This document shows positions 1 through 9,244 of a DNA stretch of 64,000 nt, piece by piece. The stretch is from Pseudomonas sp. NC02 (GTDB taxonomy: Bacteria > Pseudomonadota > Gammaproteobacteria > Pseudomonadales > Pseudomonadaceae), in assembly GCF_002874965.1 (NCBI RefSeq), contig NZ_CP025624.1, positions 5,580,001-5,644,000 of the forward strand, given 5' to 3'. The notes under the pieces are model-generated. The model was given only the letters and a program-made list of their open reading frames with translations. It was not told where the DNA came from and searched no databases. Position numbers and translations under genes: made by a program. Numbering within the stretch: the stretch's first letter is position 1; each line of letters opens with the position of its first letter.

Positions 1-1020
1 CCCGACGACTGGCATATTCATCTTCGCGATGGTGCTGCGTTGCCCCAAACCGTGGCCGATGTAGCGCGCACGTTTGGCCGCGCCATCATCATGCCTAACC
101 TGGTACCTCCGGTGCGTAACGCCGCGGAAGCCGACGCCTATCGCCAGCGCATTCTCGCTGCACGACCGGCCGGCAGCCGCTTCGAACCGTTGATGGTGCT
201 GTACCTGACCGACCGCACCCAGCCCGAAGAAATCCGCCAGGCCAAGGCCAGTGGTTTCGTGCACGCCGCCAAGCTGTACCCGGCCGGCGCGACCACCAAC
301 TCCGATTCCGGCGTCACCAGTATCGACAAGATCCTGCCGGCCATCGAAGCCATGGCCGAAGTGGGCATGCCGTTGCTGATCCACGGTGAAGTCACCCGTG
401 GCGATGTCGATGTGTTCGATCGTGAAAAGATCTTCATCGACGAGCACATGCGCCGAGTTGTCGAGCTGTTCCCGACCCTCAAGGTGGTGTTCGAGCACAT
501 CACCACCGCCGATGCCGTGCAGTTCGTCACCGAGGCTTCGGCCAACGTCGGCGCGACCATCACCGCGCATCACCTGCTGTACAACCGCAACCACATGCTG
601 GTGGGCGGGATTCGGCCGCACTTCTATTGCCTGCCGATTCTCAAGCGCAACACGCACCAGGTAGCGCTGCTCGATGCCGCCACCAGTGGCAGCGAGAAAT
701 TTTTCCTCGGTACCGACTCTGCACCTCACGCCCAACACGCCAAGGAAGCCGCGTGTGGTTGTGCCGGTTGCTATACCGCCTATGCGGCAATCGAGTTGTA
801 TGCCGAAGCGTTCGAACAACGCAACGCGCTGGACAAGCTTGAAGGGTTCGCCAGCCTCAACGGCCCACGTTTCTATGGCCTGCCGGCGAATACCGACCGC
901 ATTACCCTGGTCCGTGAAGACTGGACCGCCCCCACCAGCCTGCCGTTTGGCGAGCTGACCGTTATCCCGCTGCGCGCCGGTGAAACACTGCGCTGGCGCC
1001 TGCTGGAGGAACACCCGTGA
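1..1020 (+). CDS. pyrC: Dihydroorotase, 5' end cut off by the window
   Basis: Catalyses reversible cyclisation of N-carbamoyl-aspartate to dihydroorotate, the third step of de novo pyrimidine synthesis, in the cytosol. The frame is open from base 1. The first residues seen are [11 protein letters not shown], the conserved metal-binding HxH motif near the N-terminus, so only about ten residues including the start codon lie outside the window. The internal ATG at 40 is not the start. Further family signatures are the [13 protein letters not shown] segment with the lysine that is carbamylated in this family, the IHGE histidine and the GTDSAPH segment. The length fits the roughly 348-residue class II enzyme. 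The stop overlaps the GTG start of rnt, so the two genes are co-transcribed. Confidence 0.96.
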   Translation, partial: PDDWHIHLRDGAALPQTVADVARTFGRAIIMPNLVPPVRNAAEADAYRQRILAARPAGSRFEPLMVLYLTDRTQPEEIRQAKASGFVHAAKLYPAGATTNSDSGVTSIDKILPAIEAMAEVGMPLLIHGEVTRGDVDVFDREKIFIDEHMRRVVELFPTLKVVFEHITTADAVQFVTEASANVGATITAHHLLYNRNHMLVGGIRPHFYCLPILKRNTHQVALLDAATSGSEKFFLGTDSAPHAQHAKEAACGCAGCYTAYAAIELYAEAFEQRNALDKLEGFASLNGPRFYGLPANTDRITLVREDWTAPTSLPFGELTVIPLRAGETLRWRLLEEHP

Positions 1021-1694
1021 GTGAAGACCATTACGACGACGACCAGGAACACGGCGGCGGTGGTGGCGGTTCCCGTCACCCGATGGCCGAGCGTTTCCGT
1101 GGCTACCTGCCGGTTGTCATCGACGTAGAAACCGGCGGCTTCAATTGCGCCACTGACGCGCTGCTGGAAATCGCCGCCACGACCATCGGCATGGATGAAC
1201 AGGGTTTCGTGTTCCCGGAACACACCCACTTCTTCCGCGTCGAGCCGTTCGAAGGCGCCAACATCGAAGCGGCGGCCCTGGAATTCACCGGGATCAAGCT
1301 TGATCACCCACTGCGCATGGCCGTCAGTGAAGAAGCGGCGCTGACCGACATCTTCCGTGGCGTACGCAAGGCCCTGAAGGCCAATGGCTGCAAACGCGCG
1401 ATCCTGGTGGGCCACAACAGCAGCTTCGACCTGGGCTTCCTCAATGCCGCCGTGGCGCGCCTGGACATGAAGCGCAACCCGTTTCACCCGTTCTCCAGCT
1501 TCGACACCGCGACCCTTGCCGGCTTGGCCTATGGTCAGACCGTGCTGGCGAAGGCCTGCCAGGCTGCCGGTATCGACTTCGACGGTCGTGAGGCCCACTC
1601 GGCCCGCTACGACACCGAGAAGACCGCCGAGCTGTTCTGCGGCATCGTCAACCGTTGGAAACAGATGGGCGGCTGGGAAGACTTCGGCGACTGA
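1017..1694 (+). CDS. rnt: Ribonuclease T
   Basis: A 3'-5' exoribonuclease of the DEDD superfamily that trims tRNA CCA ends and the 3' ends of small stable RNAs. The 225-residue protein shows Exo I motif [10 protein letters not shown] near residue 38, [12 protein letters not shown] (Exo II) near 130, and [10 protein letters not shown] near 190 (Exo III with the catalytic histidine). It starts with GTG at 1017, inside a GTGA overlap with the pyrC stop, with GGAG upstream, so translation is probably coupled. The acidic, glycine-rich N-terminus is normal for Pseudomonas RNase T. A strong terminator follows. Confidence 0.95.
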   Translation: MSEDHYDDDQEHGGGGGGSRHPMAERFRGYLPVVIDVETGGFNCATDALLEIAATTIGMDEQGFVFPEHTHFFRVEPFEGANIEAAALEFTGIKLDHPLRMAVSEEAALTDIFRGVRKALKANGCKRAILVGHNSSFDLGFLNAAVARLDMKRNPFHPFSSFDTATLAGLAYGQTVLAKACQAAGIDFDGREAHSARYDTEKTAELFCGIVNRWKQMGGWEDFGD

Positions 1695-1711
1695 AGCCAA
1701 ATCCCGCACAT

Positions 1712-1744
1712 AAAAAAACCGGCCTTCTCAGGCCGGTTTTTTTT
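1712..1744. terminator. Bidirectional rho-independent terminator between rnt and the peroxiredoxin gene
   Basis: A perfect stem AACCGGCC/GGCCGGTT is flanked by an A run on the left and a T run on the right. It can end transcription of rnt (plus) and of the convergent peroxiredoxin gene (minus). Confidence 0.9.
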
Positions 1745-1758
1745 GCTTCGAACGTGGC

Positions 1759-2361
1759 TTACAGCTTGCCAGCGTTCTCGGTCAGGTAAGCCGCAACGCC
1801 TTCTGGCGAAGCGTTCATGCCCTTGTCGCCTTTTTTCCAGTTGGCAGGGCAAACTTCACCGTGCTCTTCGTGGAATTGCAGAGCGTCGACCAGACGGATC
1901 AGCTCTTCCATGTTACGGCCCAGCGGCAGGTCGTTGATGATCTGCGAGCGTACAACGCCCTTGTCGTCGATCAGGAACGCGCCACGGAATGCCACGCCGC
2001 CTTCGGACTCAACGTCGTAGGCCTTGGCGATGTCGTGCTTCATGTCGGCAGCCATGGTGTATTTGACTTTGCCGATGCCGCCATCATTGATGGCGGTGTT
2101 GCGCCAGGCGTTGTGGGTGAAATGGGAGTCGATGGAAACGGCAACCACTTCAACATTACGCGCCTTGAAATCATCCATGCGGTGATCCAGAGCGATCAGC
2201 TCCGATGGGCAGACGAAGGTGAAGTCCAGCGGGTAGAAGAACACCAGGCCGTATTTGCCTTTGATGGCTTCAGACAGTTTGAAGCTGTCTACGATTTCGC
2301 CATTGCCGAGGACGGCGGGTACGTCGAAATCCGGGGCTTGTTTGCCGACGAGTACGCTCAT
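1759..2361 (-). CDS. Typical 2-Cys peroxiredoxin (AhpC/TsaA type)
   Basis: A thiol peroxidase that reduces H2O2 and organic hydroperoxides in the cytosol. The 200-residue protein has the thioredoxin-fold peroxiredoxin core with the peroxidatic cysteine in DFTFVCPSE near residue 50 and the resolving cysteine in GEVCPANW near residue 170. This two-cysteine spacing defines typical 2-Cys enzymes. Length and start (MSVLVGKQAPDF) match the family. From memory, the P. aeruginosa homologue sits in the same order between rnt and bfd. The gene is divergent from bfd, and the 237-base gap contains the bfd Fur site. Pairing oxidant defence with iron storage makes physiological sense, but co-regulation is inferred. 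Confidence 0.93.
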   Translation of the reverse strand: MSVLVGKQAPDFDVPAVLGNGEIVDSFKLSEAIKGKYGLVFFYPLDFTFVCPSELIALDHRMDDFKARNVEVVAVSIDSHFTHNAWRNTAINDGGIGKVKYTMAADMKHDIAKAYDVESEGGVAFRGAFLIDDKGVVRSQIINDLPLGRNMEELIRLVDALQFHEEHGEVCPANWKKGDKGMNASPEGVAAYLTENAGKL

Positions 2362-2530
2362 TGGGTATCTCCTGATGGTGGTGACTGAAGTAAAAGGATC
2401 CGTCCCAGTGTGCCGCAGCTAAACGACAAGCCTGTGACGTGATCACGCTTCGTGAAGACCGACCATCATACCGGAAAAAAGCCGTTCGTCAGTGAAGCCG
2501 CGTGCAAACACCAAGGCTTGAGAAACTACT

Positions 2531-2559
2531 TTGACAATCATTCTCGTTAACATTAAGAT
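2531..2559 (+). promoter_or_regulatory. bfd promoter overlapped by a Fur box
   Basis: TTGACA at 2531-2536 is followed after 17 bases by TAAGAT at 2554-2559, a good sigma70 promoter. The spacer and -10 contain AATCATTCTCGTT (about 2536-2548), which closely resembles the ATTCTC/GATAAT hexamers of Pseudomonas Fur boxes. bfd is a known iron-starvation gene, so Fur repression is expected. The site was called by eye. Confidence 0.68.
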
Positions 2560-2598
2560 CCGTCGCACTTAAGCCTTAAACCGCGATGGTTCTCCCTT

Positions 2599-2817
2599 AT
2601 GTATGTCTGCCTTTGCACTGGCGTCACCGACGGACAAATCCGCGAAGCAATCTACGAAGGTTGCTGCAGCTACAAGGAAGTACGTGAAACCACCGGCGTT
2701 GCCAGCCAATGCGGCAAATGCGCCTGCCTCGCCAAGCAAGTGGTACGGGAAACCCTGACGCAGCTGCAAACTGCCCAGGCTGCGATCCCCTACTCAGCAG
2801 AATTTACACACGCTTAA
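2599..2817 (+). CDS. bfd: Bacterioferritin-associated ferredoxin
   Basis: A small [2Fe-2S] ferredoxin that docks on bacterioferritin and reduces its haem, so that stored Fe3+ leaves as Fe2+. The 72-residue protein has the Bfd cysteine pattern: C4 and C6 in MYVCLC, and C38 and C41 in QCGKCAC. Length is typical. It starts at the ATG at 2599, downstream of a Fur-type promoter, and is closed by its own terminator before the bacterioferritin gene, so the two partners are regulated separately: bfd in iron starvation, bacterioferritin in iron sufficiency. Confidence 0.94.
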   Translation: MYVCLCTGVTDGQIREAIYEGCCSYKEVRETTGVASQCGKCACLAKQVVRETLTQLQTAQAAIPYSAEFTHA

Positions 2818-2834
2818 TCAGCGTGTTTTAAAGA

Positions 2835-2859
2835 ACCGGACTTAGTGTCCGGTTTTTTT
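2835..2859 (+). terminator. bfd terminator
   Basis: Stem ACCGGAC/GTCCGGT with a five-base loop followed by seven T residues, just after the bfd stop. Confidence 0.88.
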
Positions 2860-3017
2860 ATGCCCGAAATTCAAACAGTTAGCGCCAAGACGCGGAACAC
2901 AAACATTCTTATTCCGATTAATTTTCATTTATTATTCAATAACTTAGGTTTGACAGTAGTAAATGCGCAGCTCAAACTCCGCCTTATATACAGCTAATAC
3001 AGGGCAGGACCCCAATC

Positions 3018-3488
3018 ATGAAAGGCGACATCACAGTCATCCAGCAACTCAACAAAATCCTTGCCAATGAACTGGTCGCGATCAATCAGTACTTCCTGCA
3101 TGCGCGCATGTATGACGATTGGGGCCTGGAAAAGCTGGGCAAGCGTGAATACAAAGAATCCATCAAGGCCATGAAGGACGCTGACGCGCTGATCAAACGC
3201 ATCCTGTTCCTTGAAGGCCTGCCGAACGTGCAGGACCTGGGCAAGCTGAACATCGGCGAGCACACCCAGGAAATGATCAACTGCGACCTGAACTTCGAGC
3301 GCAAGAGCCACACCGACCTGAAGGCCGCCATTGCCCATTGCGAATCCAAGGGCGACTTCGGCAGCCGTGAACTGCTGGAAGATATCCTTGAAGACCAGGA
3401 AGAACACATCGACTGGCTGGAAACCCAAATCGGCTTGATCGACAAAGTGACTATCGAGAATTACCTGCAATCGCAGATGGGTGAATAA
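3018..3488 (+). CDS. Bacterioferritin, haem-binding subunit with an impaired ferroxidase centre
   Basis: A ferritin-like four-helix subunit of the 24-mer iron store. The 156-residue protein starts MKGD at 3018, normal for the family. The haem ligand Met52 is present. Against E. coli Bfr numbering, ferroxidase ligands Glu18, Glu94 and His130 and the nearby Tyr25 are kept, but Glu51 is Ala (GCC at 3168), His54 is Asp and Glu127 is Gln (CAG at 3396). Two of the bridging or terminal di-iron ligands and one histidine are therefore lost. This is the pattern of beta-type subunits reported in P. putida and other species, which bind haem but need an alpha subunit with an intact ferroxidase site. No such partner is in this window. 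The neighbouring bfd encodes the electron donor for iron release. Confidence 0.93.
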   Translation: MKGDITVIQQLNKILANELVAINQYFLHARMYDDWGLEKLGKREYKESIKAMKDADALIKRILFLEGLPNVQDLGKLNIGEHTQEMINCDLNFERKSHTDLKAAIAHCESKGDFGSRELLEDILEDQEEHIDWLETQIGLIDKVTIENYLQSQMGE

Positions 3489-3508
3489 CCCTTCAATTCC
3501 CGGCCACT

Positions 3509-3546
3509 AAAAAGCCCCGCTCTCTTTCGAGAAGCGGGGCTTTTTA
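3509..3546. terminator. Terminator between bacterioferritin and grxD
   Basis: Stem AAAGCCCCGC/GCGGGGCTTT with A and T runs on either side. It serves bacterioferritin (plus) and the convergent grxD (minus). Confidence 0.9.
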
Positions 3547-3566
3547 TTGCCGCGGCCTAAAACAAA

Positions 3567-3905
3567 TCAGGCTTCGGTCTTCGCAGCTGCTTTGGCCGCT
3601 GCGTCTTTGATCAGTGCCTGCAACGAACCATCAGCCGCCATTTCGGTGATGATGTCGCTACCGCCGACCAGCTCACCGGCAACCCACAGCTGCGGGAAGG
3701 TTGGCCAGTTGGCGTACTTCGGCAGGTTGGCGCGGATTTCCGGGTTCTGCAGGATATCCACGTAGGCGAACTTCTCGCCACATTGCATGATTGCCTGGGA
3801 AGCCTTTGCGGAGAAGCCACACTGGGGAGCGTTAGGGGCGCCCTTCATGTAAAGCAGAATAGTGTTGTTGGCAATCTGCTCTTTGATCGTTTCGATGATA
3901 TCCAT
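3567..3905 (-). CDS. grxD: Monothiol glutaredoxin, CGFS type
   Basis: A cytosolic [2Fe-2S] cluster carrier of the Grx4/GrxD class, acting in iron-sulfur cluster transfer and iron sensing. The 112-residue protein has the diagnostic CGFS active site in APQCGFSAKA near residue 29, the WPTFPQLWV cis-proline segment near 67, and GGSDI near 82 for glutathione binding. The lysine/alanine-rich C-terminal tail is common in Pseudomonas. It lies convergent with the bacterioferritin gene, in keeping with an iron-handling cluster. Confidence 0.94.
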   Translation of the reverse strand: MDIIETIKEQIANNTILLYMKGAPNAPQCGFSAKASQAIMQCGEKFAYVDILQNPEIRANLPKYANWPTFPQLWVAGELVGGSDIITEMAADGSLQALIKDAAAKAAAKTEA

Positions 3906-4004
3906 GGAACACCTCGGCTGGAACTTTCCGACTCATGGGTCGGCACGGTGGCGCATTGTAACGCAAACCCCAGCGTGACGCTCGGACTCCCCGACAGACA
4001 ATCC

Positions 4005-6101
4005 TTACGCCGCCGCCACCTGCACCGGCACGCCGTTCAACGCTGCGTTGCCCGACAGCTCATCCAGTTGCCGCTCATCCGTCAGGTCATTCGCGCTCGC
4101 CCCCGGCTGCCCGCTGGCGATGGTCATCTGCACGCCAGGGCGGCCGTGGCCCCAACCGTGAGGCAGGCTGACCACGCCGGGCATCATGTCGAGACTGGCC
4201 AACACTTCCACCTCGATCATGCCGATCCGCGAGCTGACCCGTACCCGCTGCCCGTCAGTCAACTGGCGATGGGCAAGGTCATCCGGATGCATCAGCAGTT
4301 GATGGCGAGGCTTGCCCTTCACCAGCCGGTGGTAGTTATGCATCCAGGAGTTGTTGCTGCGCACATGCCGGCGGCCGATCAGCAGCAACTCATTCACCTC
4401 GGGCACCGGCTGCGCGGCAAAGCGCGCCAGGTCGGCAAGGATTACCGATGGTGCGGCCTGCAGATGGCCATTGGCGGTTTTCAGGCGGCCTGCGAGGTTG
4501 GGTTTCAGCGGCCCGAGGTCCAGGCCATGAGGGTGATCGGCCAGAGCGGCAATGGACAACCTGTCACCATAAGGCCCGGCCCGCAGCCCGAAGTCGATCA
4601 TCTGCGCAGGCGGCATCGTCGGTTTGAGTGTATTACCCGTCTTCTCGGCAAACGCCCGGGCCAGGCCGACGAAGATTTCCCAGTCATGCAACGCACCCTC
4701 GGGTTTCGGCAGGATGGCGCGATTGAAACGGGTGACGTTACGCACCGCGAACATATTGAAGGTGGTGTCGTAGTGATCGTTTTCCAGGGCCGAGGTGGAC
4801 GGCAGGATCAGGTCGGCATAACGCGTGGTCTCGTTGATATACAGGTCGATGCTGACCATGAACTCCAGGCCATCCAGCGCCTGCTCCAGTTGCCGGCCGT
4901 TGGGCGTGGAGAGCACCGGATTGCCCGCCACCGTCACCAGCGCACGGATTTGCCCTTCACCCTCAGTGAGCATTTCTTCAGCCAGTGCCGATACCGGCAG
5001 CTCGCCCCCGTACTCGGGTCGCCCGGAAACCCGGCTTTGCCAGCGATTGAAGTGCCCGCCGGAGGTGGAAGCCACCAGATCGACTGCCGGCGTGGTGCAC
5101 AAGGCCCCGCCGACTCGATCCAGATTGCCGGTCACCAGGTTGATCAACTGCACCAGCCAATGGCACAGCGTGCCGAACGCCTGGGTCGAAACGCCCATGC
5201 GGCCATAACACACAGCCCTTTCAGCCGCCGCAAAGTCCCGGGCCAACTGGCGGATCTGCTCGGCGGGTACCGCACATTGACGGCTCATGGCCTCGGCGGT
5301 GAATCCGGCCACGGCGTGGCGCACGTCATCCAGGCCGTCCACCGGCAGGTGACTGTCACGGGTCAGGTTCTCGGCAAACAGTGTATTGAGCAATCCGAAC
5401 AACAACGCCGCATCACCGCCCGGGCGCACGAACAGATGCTGGTCGGCCATCGCCGCCGTCTCGCTGCGGCGCGGATCAACCACCACGACTTTGCCGCCGC
5501 GAGCTTGGATGGCCTTCAGGCGCTTCTCTACATCCGGCACGGTCATGATGCTGCCGTTGGACGCCAGCGGGTTGCCGCCGAGGATCAGCATGAAATCGGT
5601 ATGGTCGATGTCCGGGATCGGCAGCAACAGGCCGTGGCCGTACATCAGGTGGCTGGTGAGGTGGTGGGGTAACTGGTCCACCGAGGTGGCGGAAAAACGA
5701 TTGCGGGTCTTCAGCTGGCCAAGGAAGTAGTTGCTGTGGGTCATCAGCCCATAGTTATGCACGCTCGGATTGCCCTGGTACACCGCCACCGCGTTCTGCC
5801 CGTGACGCGCCTGAATCGCGGCCAGGCGCTCGGCTACAAGTACAAAGGCGTCTTCCCACGGGATCGGCTGCCATTCGCTGCCCACCCGCAACATGGGCTG
5901 GTGCAGGCGGTCCGGGTCATTCTGGATGTCTTGCAGGGCCACGGCCTTGGGGCAGATATGGCCACGGCTGAACGTATCCAGGGGGTCGCCCTTGATCGAG
6001 GTGATCGCCAGGCTTCCGTCTTCGCCCTGGGTAGTTTCCAGTGTGAGGCCGCAGATGGCTTCGCACAGATGGCAGGCACGGTGGTGGAGAGTCTTGGTCA
6101 T
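4005..6101 (-). CDS. Molybdopterin oxidoreductase family protein (formate dehydrogenase/nitrate reductase-like)
   Basis: A predicted cytosolic bis-MGD enzyme of the DMSO-reductase superfamily, 698 residues. An N-terminal [4Fe-4S] motif C10-x2-C13-x3-C17-x32-C50 is followed by a CPKA segment. The long molybdopterin core includes VYQGNPSVHN and GNPLASNGS, and a C-terminal molydopterin dinucleotide-binding domain starts around residue 585. No Tat signal is visible. Where FDH and Nap enzymes carry Cys/SeCys as Mo ligand (near residue 137) this protein has NRFSATSVDQ, so the ligand may be serine or another residue. The substrate is unknown, and no electron-transfer subunit lies next to it. It is transcribed away from argF. 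Confidence 0.85.
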   Translation of the reverse strand: MTKTLHHRACHLCEAICGLTLETTQGEDGSLAITSIKGDPLDTFSRGHICPKAVALQDIQNDPDRLHQPMLRVGSEWQPIPWEDAFVLVAERLAAIQARHGQNAVAVYQGNPSVHNYGLMTHSNYFLGQLKTRNRFSATSVDQLPHHLTSHLMYGHGLLLPIPDIDHTDFMLILGGNPLASNGSIMTVPDVEKRLKAIQARGGKVVVVDPRRSETAAMADQHLFVRPGGDAALLFGLLNTLFAENLTRDSHLPVDGLDDVRHAVAGFTAEAMSRQCAVPAEQIRQLARDFAAAERAVCYGRMGVSTQAFGTLCHWLVQLINLVTGNLDRVGGALCTTPAVDLVASTSGGHFNRWQSRVSGRPEYGGELPVSALAEEMLTEGEGQIRALVTVAGNPVLSTPNGRQLEQALDGLEFMVSIDLYINETTRYADLILPSTSALENDHYDTTFNMFAVRNVTRFNRAILPKPEGALHDWEIFVGLARAFAEKTGNTLKPTMPPAQMIDFGLRAGPYGDRLSIAALADHPHGLDLGPLKPNLAGRLKTANGHLQAAPSVILADLARFAAQPVPEVNELLLIGRRHVRSNNSWMHNYHRLVKGKPRHQLLMHPDDLAHRQLTDGQRVRVSSRIGMIEVEVLASLDMMPGVVSLPHGWGHGRPGVQMTIASGQPGASANDLTDERQLDELSGNAALNGVPVQVAAA

Positions 6102-6543
6102 GGCCAGTCTCTTTTATTGTGGGCTAGGCGCTTCGGACGAAAACTATGGCCCGCCCGGGGCAGCAGCGCCAGCAACGTTCGTCGTGTGAATCCAGGGGCA
6201 TCAGGCCAGGCCATGAGGAAACATCAGGAAATGTTTCAGAAGCCTTCGGCAGCCCGCTGAAACCGACGCAGCCCGGCCTCAGCCCGCCCTCACGCATTGC
6301 AATGTGGCGCAGCGCCAGTGTACAAATGACCCGCTGCTGTCAGGAAACAGGCTTCAAAAGCGCCCTCCCCGCGTCCTTGAACTCCCCTAAAAACTGTAGC
6401 CCTATTGGTAAGACGCGACATTTAATTATAAGATCGCGCCTTCCCCTATTTCGTCGCCCCGTGCGGCTTTCGCCGCAGGTCTCGCCCGTTTTCAAAATAA
6501 ACCAGGCTTTGAGTATCTGCGGTCTGTTGCAAAAAGGTAGTTA
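6102..6543. other. Intergenic region between the molybdoenzyme gene and argF
   Basis: 442 bases with no convincing gene. The right part carries the argF promoter and ArgR operator (6404-6441). The left part should hold the minus-strand promoter of the molybdoenzyme gene, but I see no clear match. About 100 bases between the operator and the argF start form a leader of unknown role. Confidence 0.6.
6404..6441. promoter_or_regulatory. argF promoter with tandem ArgR half-sites
   Basis: On the minus strand two half-sites fit the Pseudomonas ArgR pattern TGTCGC-N8-AA. One is perfect (TGTCGC at 6420-6415, AA at 6406-6405). One is weaker (AGGCGC at 6441-6436, AA at 6427-6426). They are exactly 21 bases apart, one helical phase for a direct repeat. 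On the plus strand TTGGTA (6405-6410) and TATAAG (6427-6432), spaced 16, form a plausible promoter fully covered by the operator, fitting arginine repression of argF. Confidence 0.62.
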
Positions 6544-6546
6544 ATG

Positions 6547-7467
6547 ATGAGCGCAAGGCACTTTCTCTCCCTGATGGATTGCACGCCCGAAGAGCTGGTC
6601 AGCGTGCTCCGTCGAGGCATTGAGCTTAAAGACCTGCGTAACCGCGGCGTACTGTTCGAGCCTTTGAAAAACCGCGTGCTCGGGATGATTTTCGAGAAGT
6701 CGTCCACCCGCACCCGCGTGTCTTTCGAAGCCGGCATGATTCAGCTCGGCGGCCAGGCTATCTTCCTGTCACCTCGCGATACCCAACTGGGCCGTGGCGA
6801 GCCGATCAGCGATTGCGCGATCGTGATGTCGAGCATGCTGGATGCGGTGATGATCCGTACCTTCGCCCACAGCACCCTGACCGAATTTGCCGCCAACTCC
6901 CGAGTGCCCGTGATCAACGGCCTGTCCGATGACCTGCACCCCTGCCAGTTGCTGGCCGACATGCAAACCTTCCTCGAACAGCGCGGCTCGATCCAGGGCA
7001 AGACCGTGGCCTGGATCGGCGACGGCAACAACATGTGCAACAGCTATATAGAAGCGGCGATCCAGTTCGACTTCAAATTGCGCGTTGCCTGCCCTGAAGG
7101 CTACGAGCCGGATGCACGTTTCCTGGCCCAGGCCGGCGACCGCGTGACCATCGTCCGCGACCCGCGTGAGGCGGTCATCGGCGCACACCTGGTGAGCACC
7201 GACGTGTGGACCTCCATGGGCCAGGAAGAGGAAACCGCCAAGCGCCTCAAGCTCTTCGCCCCGTTCCAGGTCACCCGCGCCCTGCTCGACCTGGCCGCGC
7301 CGGACGTGCTGTTCATGCACTGCCTGCCCGCCCACCGTGGCGAAGAAATCAGTCTCGACCTGCTGGACGATCAACGTTCAGTAGCCTGGGCCCAGGCGGA
7401 AAACCGCCTGCACGCACAAAAAGCCCTACTCGAGTTTCTGGTTGCGCCGGCGTACCGTCCTGCATGA
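6547..7467 (+). CDS. argF: Ornithine carbamoyltransferase, anabolic
   Basis: Condenses ornithine with carbamoyl phosphate to citrulline in arginine biosynthesis. The roughly 306-residue protein shows the carbamoyl-phosphate loop SSTRTRVSF near residue 50, [11 protein letters not shown] near 130, the ornithine segment near 225 (DVWTSMGQE) and the active-site loop [11 protein letters not shown] near 265. Two ATGs are adjacent (6544 and 6547). The second gives MSARHFL, the usual Pseudomonas N-terminus, so it is chosen. The stop overlaps the next ATG (ATGA at 7464), so the ABC ATPase gene is translationally coupled. Regulation by ArgR is expected from the upstream operator. Confidence 0.96.
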   Translation: MSARHFLSLMDCTPEELVSVLRRGIELKDLRNRGVLFEPLKNRVLGMIFEKSSTRTRVSFEAGMIQLGGQAIFLSPRDTQLGRGEPISDCAIVMSSMLDAVMIRTFAHSTLTEFAANSRVPVINGLSDDLHPCQLLADMQTFLEQRGSIQGKTVAWIGDGNNMCNSYIEAAIQFDFKLRVACPEGYEPDARFLAQAGDRVTIVRDPREAVIGAHLVSTDVWTSMGQEEETAKRLKLFAPFQVTRALLDLAAPDVLFMHCLPAHRGEEISLDLLDDQRSVAWAQAENRLHAQKALLEFLVAPAYRPA

Positions 7468-8573
7468 GCCAGCCATTACTGCTGAACCTGCGCAATCTGG
7501 CATGCGGCTATCAAGACCAACGGGTGGTGCAGAACCTCAATCTGCACCTCAACGCCGGCGACATCGGTTGCCTGCTGGGCTCCTCGGGCTGCGGCAAGAC
7601 CACCACGCTGCGAGCGATTGCCGGGTTTGAGCCGGTGCATGAAGGCGAGATCAGCCTGGCAGGCGAAGTCATTTCCAGCGCCGGTTTCACACTGGCCCCG
7701 GAGAAACGTCGGATCGGCATGGTGTTCCAGGACTACGCGCTGTTTCCACACCTCAGCGTGGCTGACAACATCGCCTTCGGCATTCGCAAGCACCCGCAAA
7801 AAGAGCGTGTGGTCGCTGAATTGCTTGAACTGGTGAACCTGAAGAACCTCGGCAAGCGCTTCCCCCACGAACTCTCGGGCGGCCAGCAGCAACGCGTCGC
7901 CCTGGCTCGCGCCCTGGCGCCGGAACCGCAATTGTTGCTGCTGGACGAACCCTTCTCCAACCTCGACGGCGAACTGCGGCGCAAACTCAGCCACGAAGTA
8001 CGCGATATCCTCAAGGCGCGGGGCACCAGTGCGATTCTGGTGACCCACGACCAGGAAGAAGCCTTCGCAGTGAGTGACCATGTCGGCGTGTTCAAGGAGG
8101 GTCGCCTGGAGCAGTGGGATACGCCCTACAACCTCTATCACGAACCGCTGACACCCTTTGTCGCCAGCTTCATTGGCCAGGGTTACTTCATTCGCGGGCA
8201 GTTGAAAACGCCGGAATCGGTTACCACCGAACTGGGGGAGTTGCGCGGTAATCGTGCCTACACCTGGCCAACCGGCGGCGCGGTGGATGTGTTGCTGCGC
8301 CCGGACGACATCGTTTATGCACCGGACAGCGCCTTGAAGGCGCGGATTGTCGGCAAGACGTTCCTCGGCGCGTCGACCCTGTATCGCTTGCAGCTGCCGA
8401 CAGGCGCTCAGCTGGAGTCGATCTTCCCCAGCCACGCCGATCACTTGGTCGGTGCCGACGTGGGCATTCGCGTGGCAGCCGAGCACCTGGTGTTGTTCCA
8501 GGCCTCAGGCAGCACCGCAGCACAAATCCCTCAGGTTGAGTCAGGCGTTCGCCGCTACAGCACCGCCTCCTGA
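7464..8573 (+). CDS. ABC transporter ATP-binding protein, Fe3+/polyamine-import type
   Basis: The ATPase of an importer of the FbpC/PotA class, 369 residues, starting with MSQPLLLN in an ATGA overlap with argF. Walker [11 protein letters not shown] is near residue 38, the Q-loop [12 protein letters not shown] near 85, the ABC signature LSGGQQQR near 135, Walker [11 protein letters not shown] near 158 and the switch histidine VTHDQEE near 195. The C-terminal 130 residues form a TOBE-like regulatory domain. No permease or binding-protein gene adjoins it, so its partners are encoded elsewhere and the substrate cannot be fixed. From memory P. aeruginosa has the same argF-ATPase pair. Confidence 0.88.
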   Translation: MSQPLLLNLRNLACGYQDQRVVQNLNLHLNAGDIGCLLGSSGCGKTTTLRAIAGFEPVHEGEISLAGEVISSAGFTLAPEKRRIGMVFQDYALFPHLSVADNIAFGIRKHPQKERVVAELLELVNLKNLGKRFPHELSGGQQQRVALARALAPEPQLLLLDEPFSNLDGELRRKLSHEVRDILKARGTSAILVTHDQEEAFAVSDHVGVFKEGRLEQWDTPYNLYHEPLTPFVASFIGQGYFIRGQLKTPESVTTELGELRGNRAYTWPTGGAVDVLLRPDDIVYAPDSALKARIVGKTFLGASTLYRLQLPTGAQLESIFPSHADHLVGADVGIRVAAEHLVLFQASGSTAAQIPQVESGVRRYSTAS

Positions 8574-8583
8574 CGTCAACGCA

Positions 8584-9054
8584 TCACGCCCGGCCAATTT
8601 CCGCGAACTTGGCCTGGGTGTGTTCGGCCAGCACTGTCGCTGCCAACTCCACCTCAAGCCCCCTTCTCCCCGCACTGATAAAAATTGTCGGAAACGACTG
8701 CGCCGTCACATCGATGAAGGTGCGCAGGCGTTTCTTCTGCCCCAGCGGGCTGATGCCGCCCAACAAGTAACCGGTGGCCCGTTGCGCCGCTGCCGGGTCT
8801 GCCATCTCGACCTTTTTTACCCCTGCCGCCTGCGCCAACGCTTTTAAATCCAAACTTCCGACGACCGGCACAACCGCCACCAGCAGCTCGGCTTTTTCAC
8901 TGCTGGCCAGCAGGGTCTTGAACACCTGCGCCGGGTCCAGGCCCAATTTTTCCGCGGCCTCCAGACCATAGGACGCTGCCTTGGGGTCATGTTCGTAACT
9001 GTGAATTCGATGTTCGGCGCGAACTTTTTTCAACAGGTCCAATGCGGGCGTCAT
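8584..9054 (-). CDS. ybaK: Cys-tRNA(Pro)/Cys-tRNA(Cys) deacylase, YbaK/EbsC family
   Basis: A trans-editing hydrolase that clears cysteine mischarged onto tRNA(Pro). The 156-residue protein starts at 9054 ([10 protein letters not shown]); an in-frame extension to 9204 is possible but is arginine/cysteine-rich and unlike the family. Family features are the [12 protein letters not shown] segment near residue 28, FKTLLA with the conserved lysine near 45, and [12 protein letters not shown] near 102. It is convergent with the ABC ATPase gene, with only ten bases between stops. Confidence 0.9.
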   Translation of the reverse strand: MTPALDLLKKVRAEHRIHSYEHDPKAASYGLEAAEKLGLDPAQVFKTLLASSEKAELLVAVVPVVGSLDLKALAQAAGVKKVEMADPAAAQRATGYLLGGISPLGQKKRLRTFIDVTAQSFPTIFISAGRRGLEVELAATVLAEHTQAKFAEIGRA

Positions 9055-9244
9055 GTGGGCTCCAGGCTTGGCAAAAAGGTGAAAAAACAGACAGCCAATT
9101 CTAGGCCAACAACACGCAAAAGGCTCTAGTCCGAAGCCCTCTGCCACGCCCTTACGCGCACCTTCCCTGCCGCTTCCCGCGCCCACGGCGCGATCATTCA
9201 TCACACCAATAATTACAAAATGACCGATCGTTCACTTTCGACCT

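Noticed and set aside
3783..5672. A 629-codon plus-strand frame opposite the molybdoenzyme gene
   Set aside because: Composition is His/Arg/Gln-rich as expected for an antisense shadow; the minus strand carries the conserved cysteine motif and the family core.
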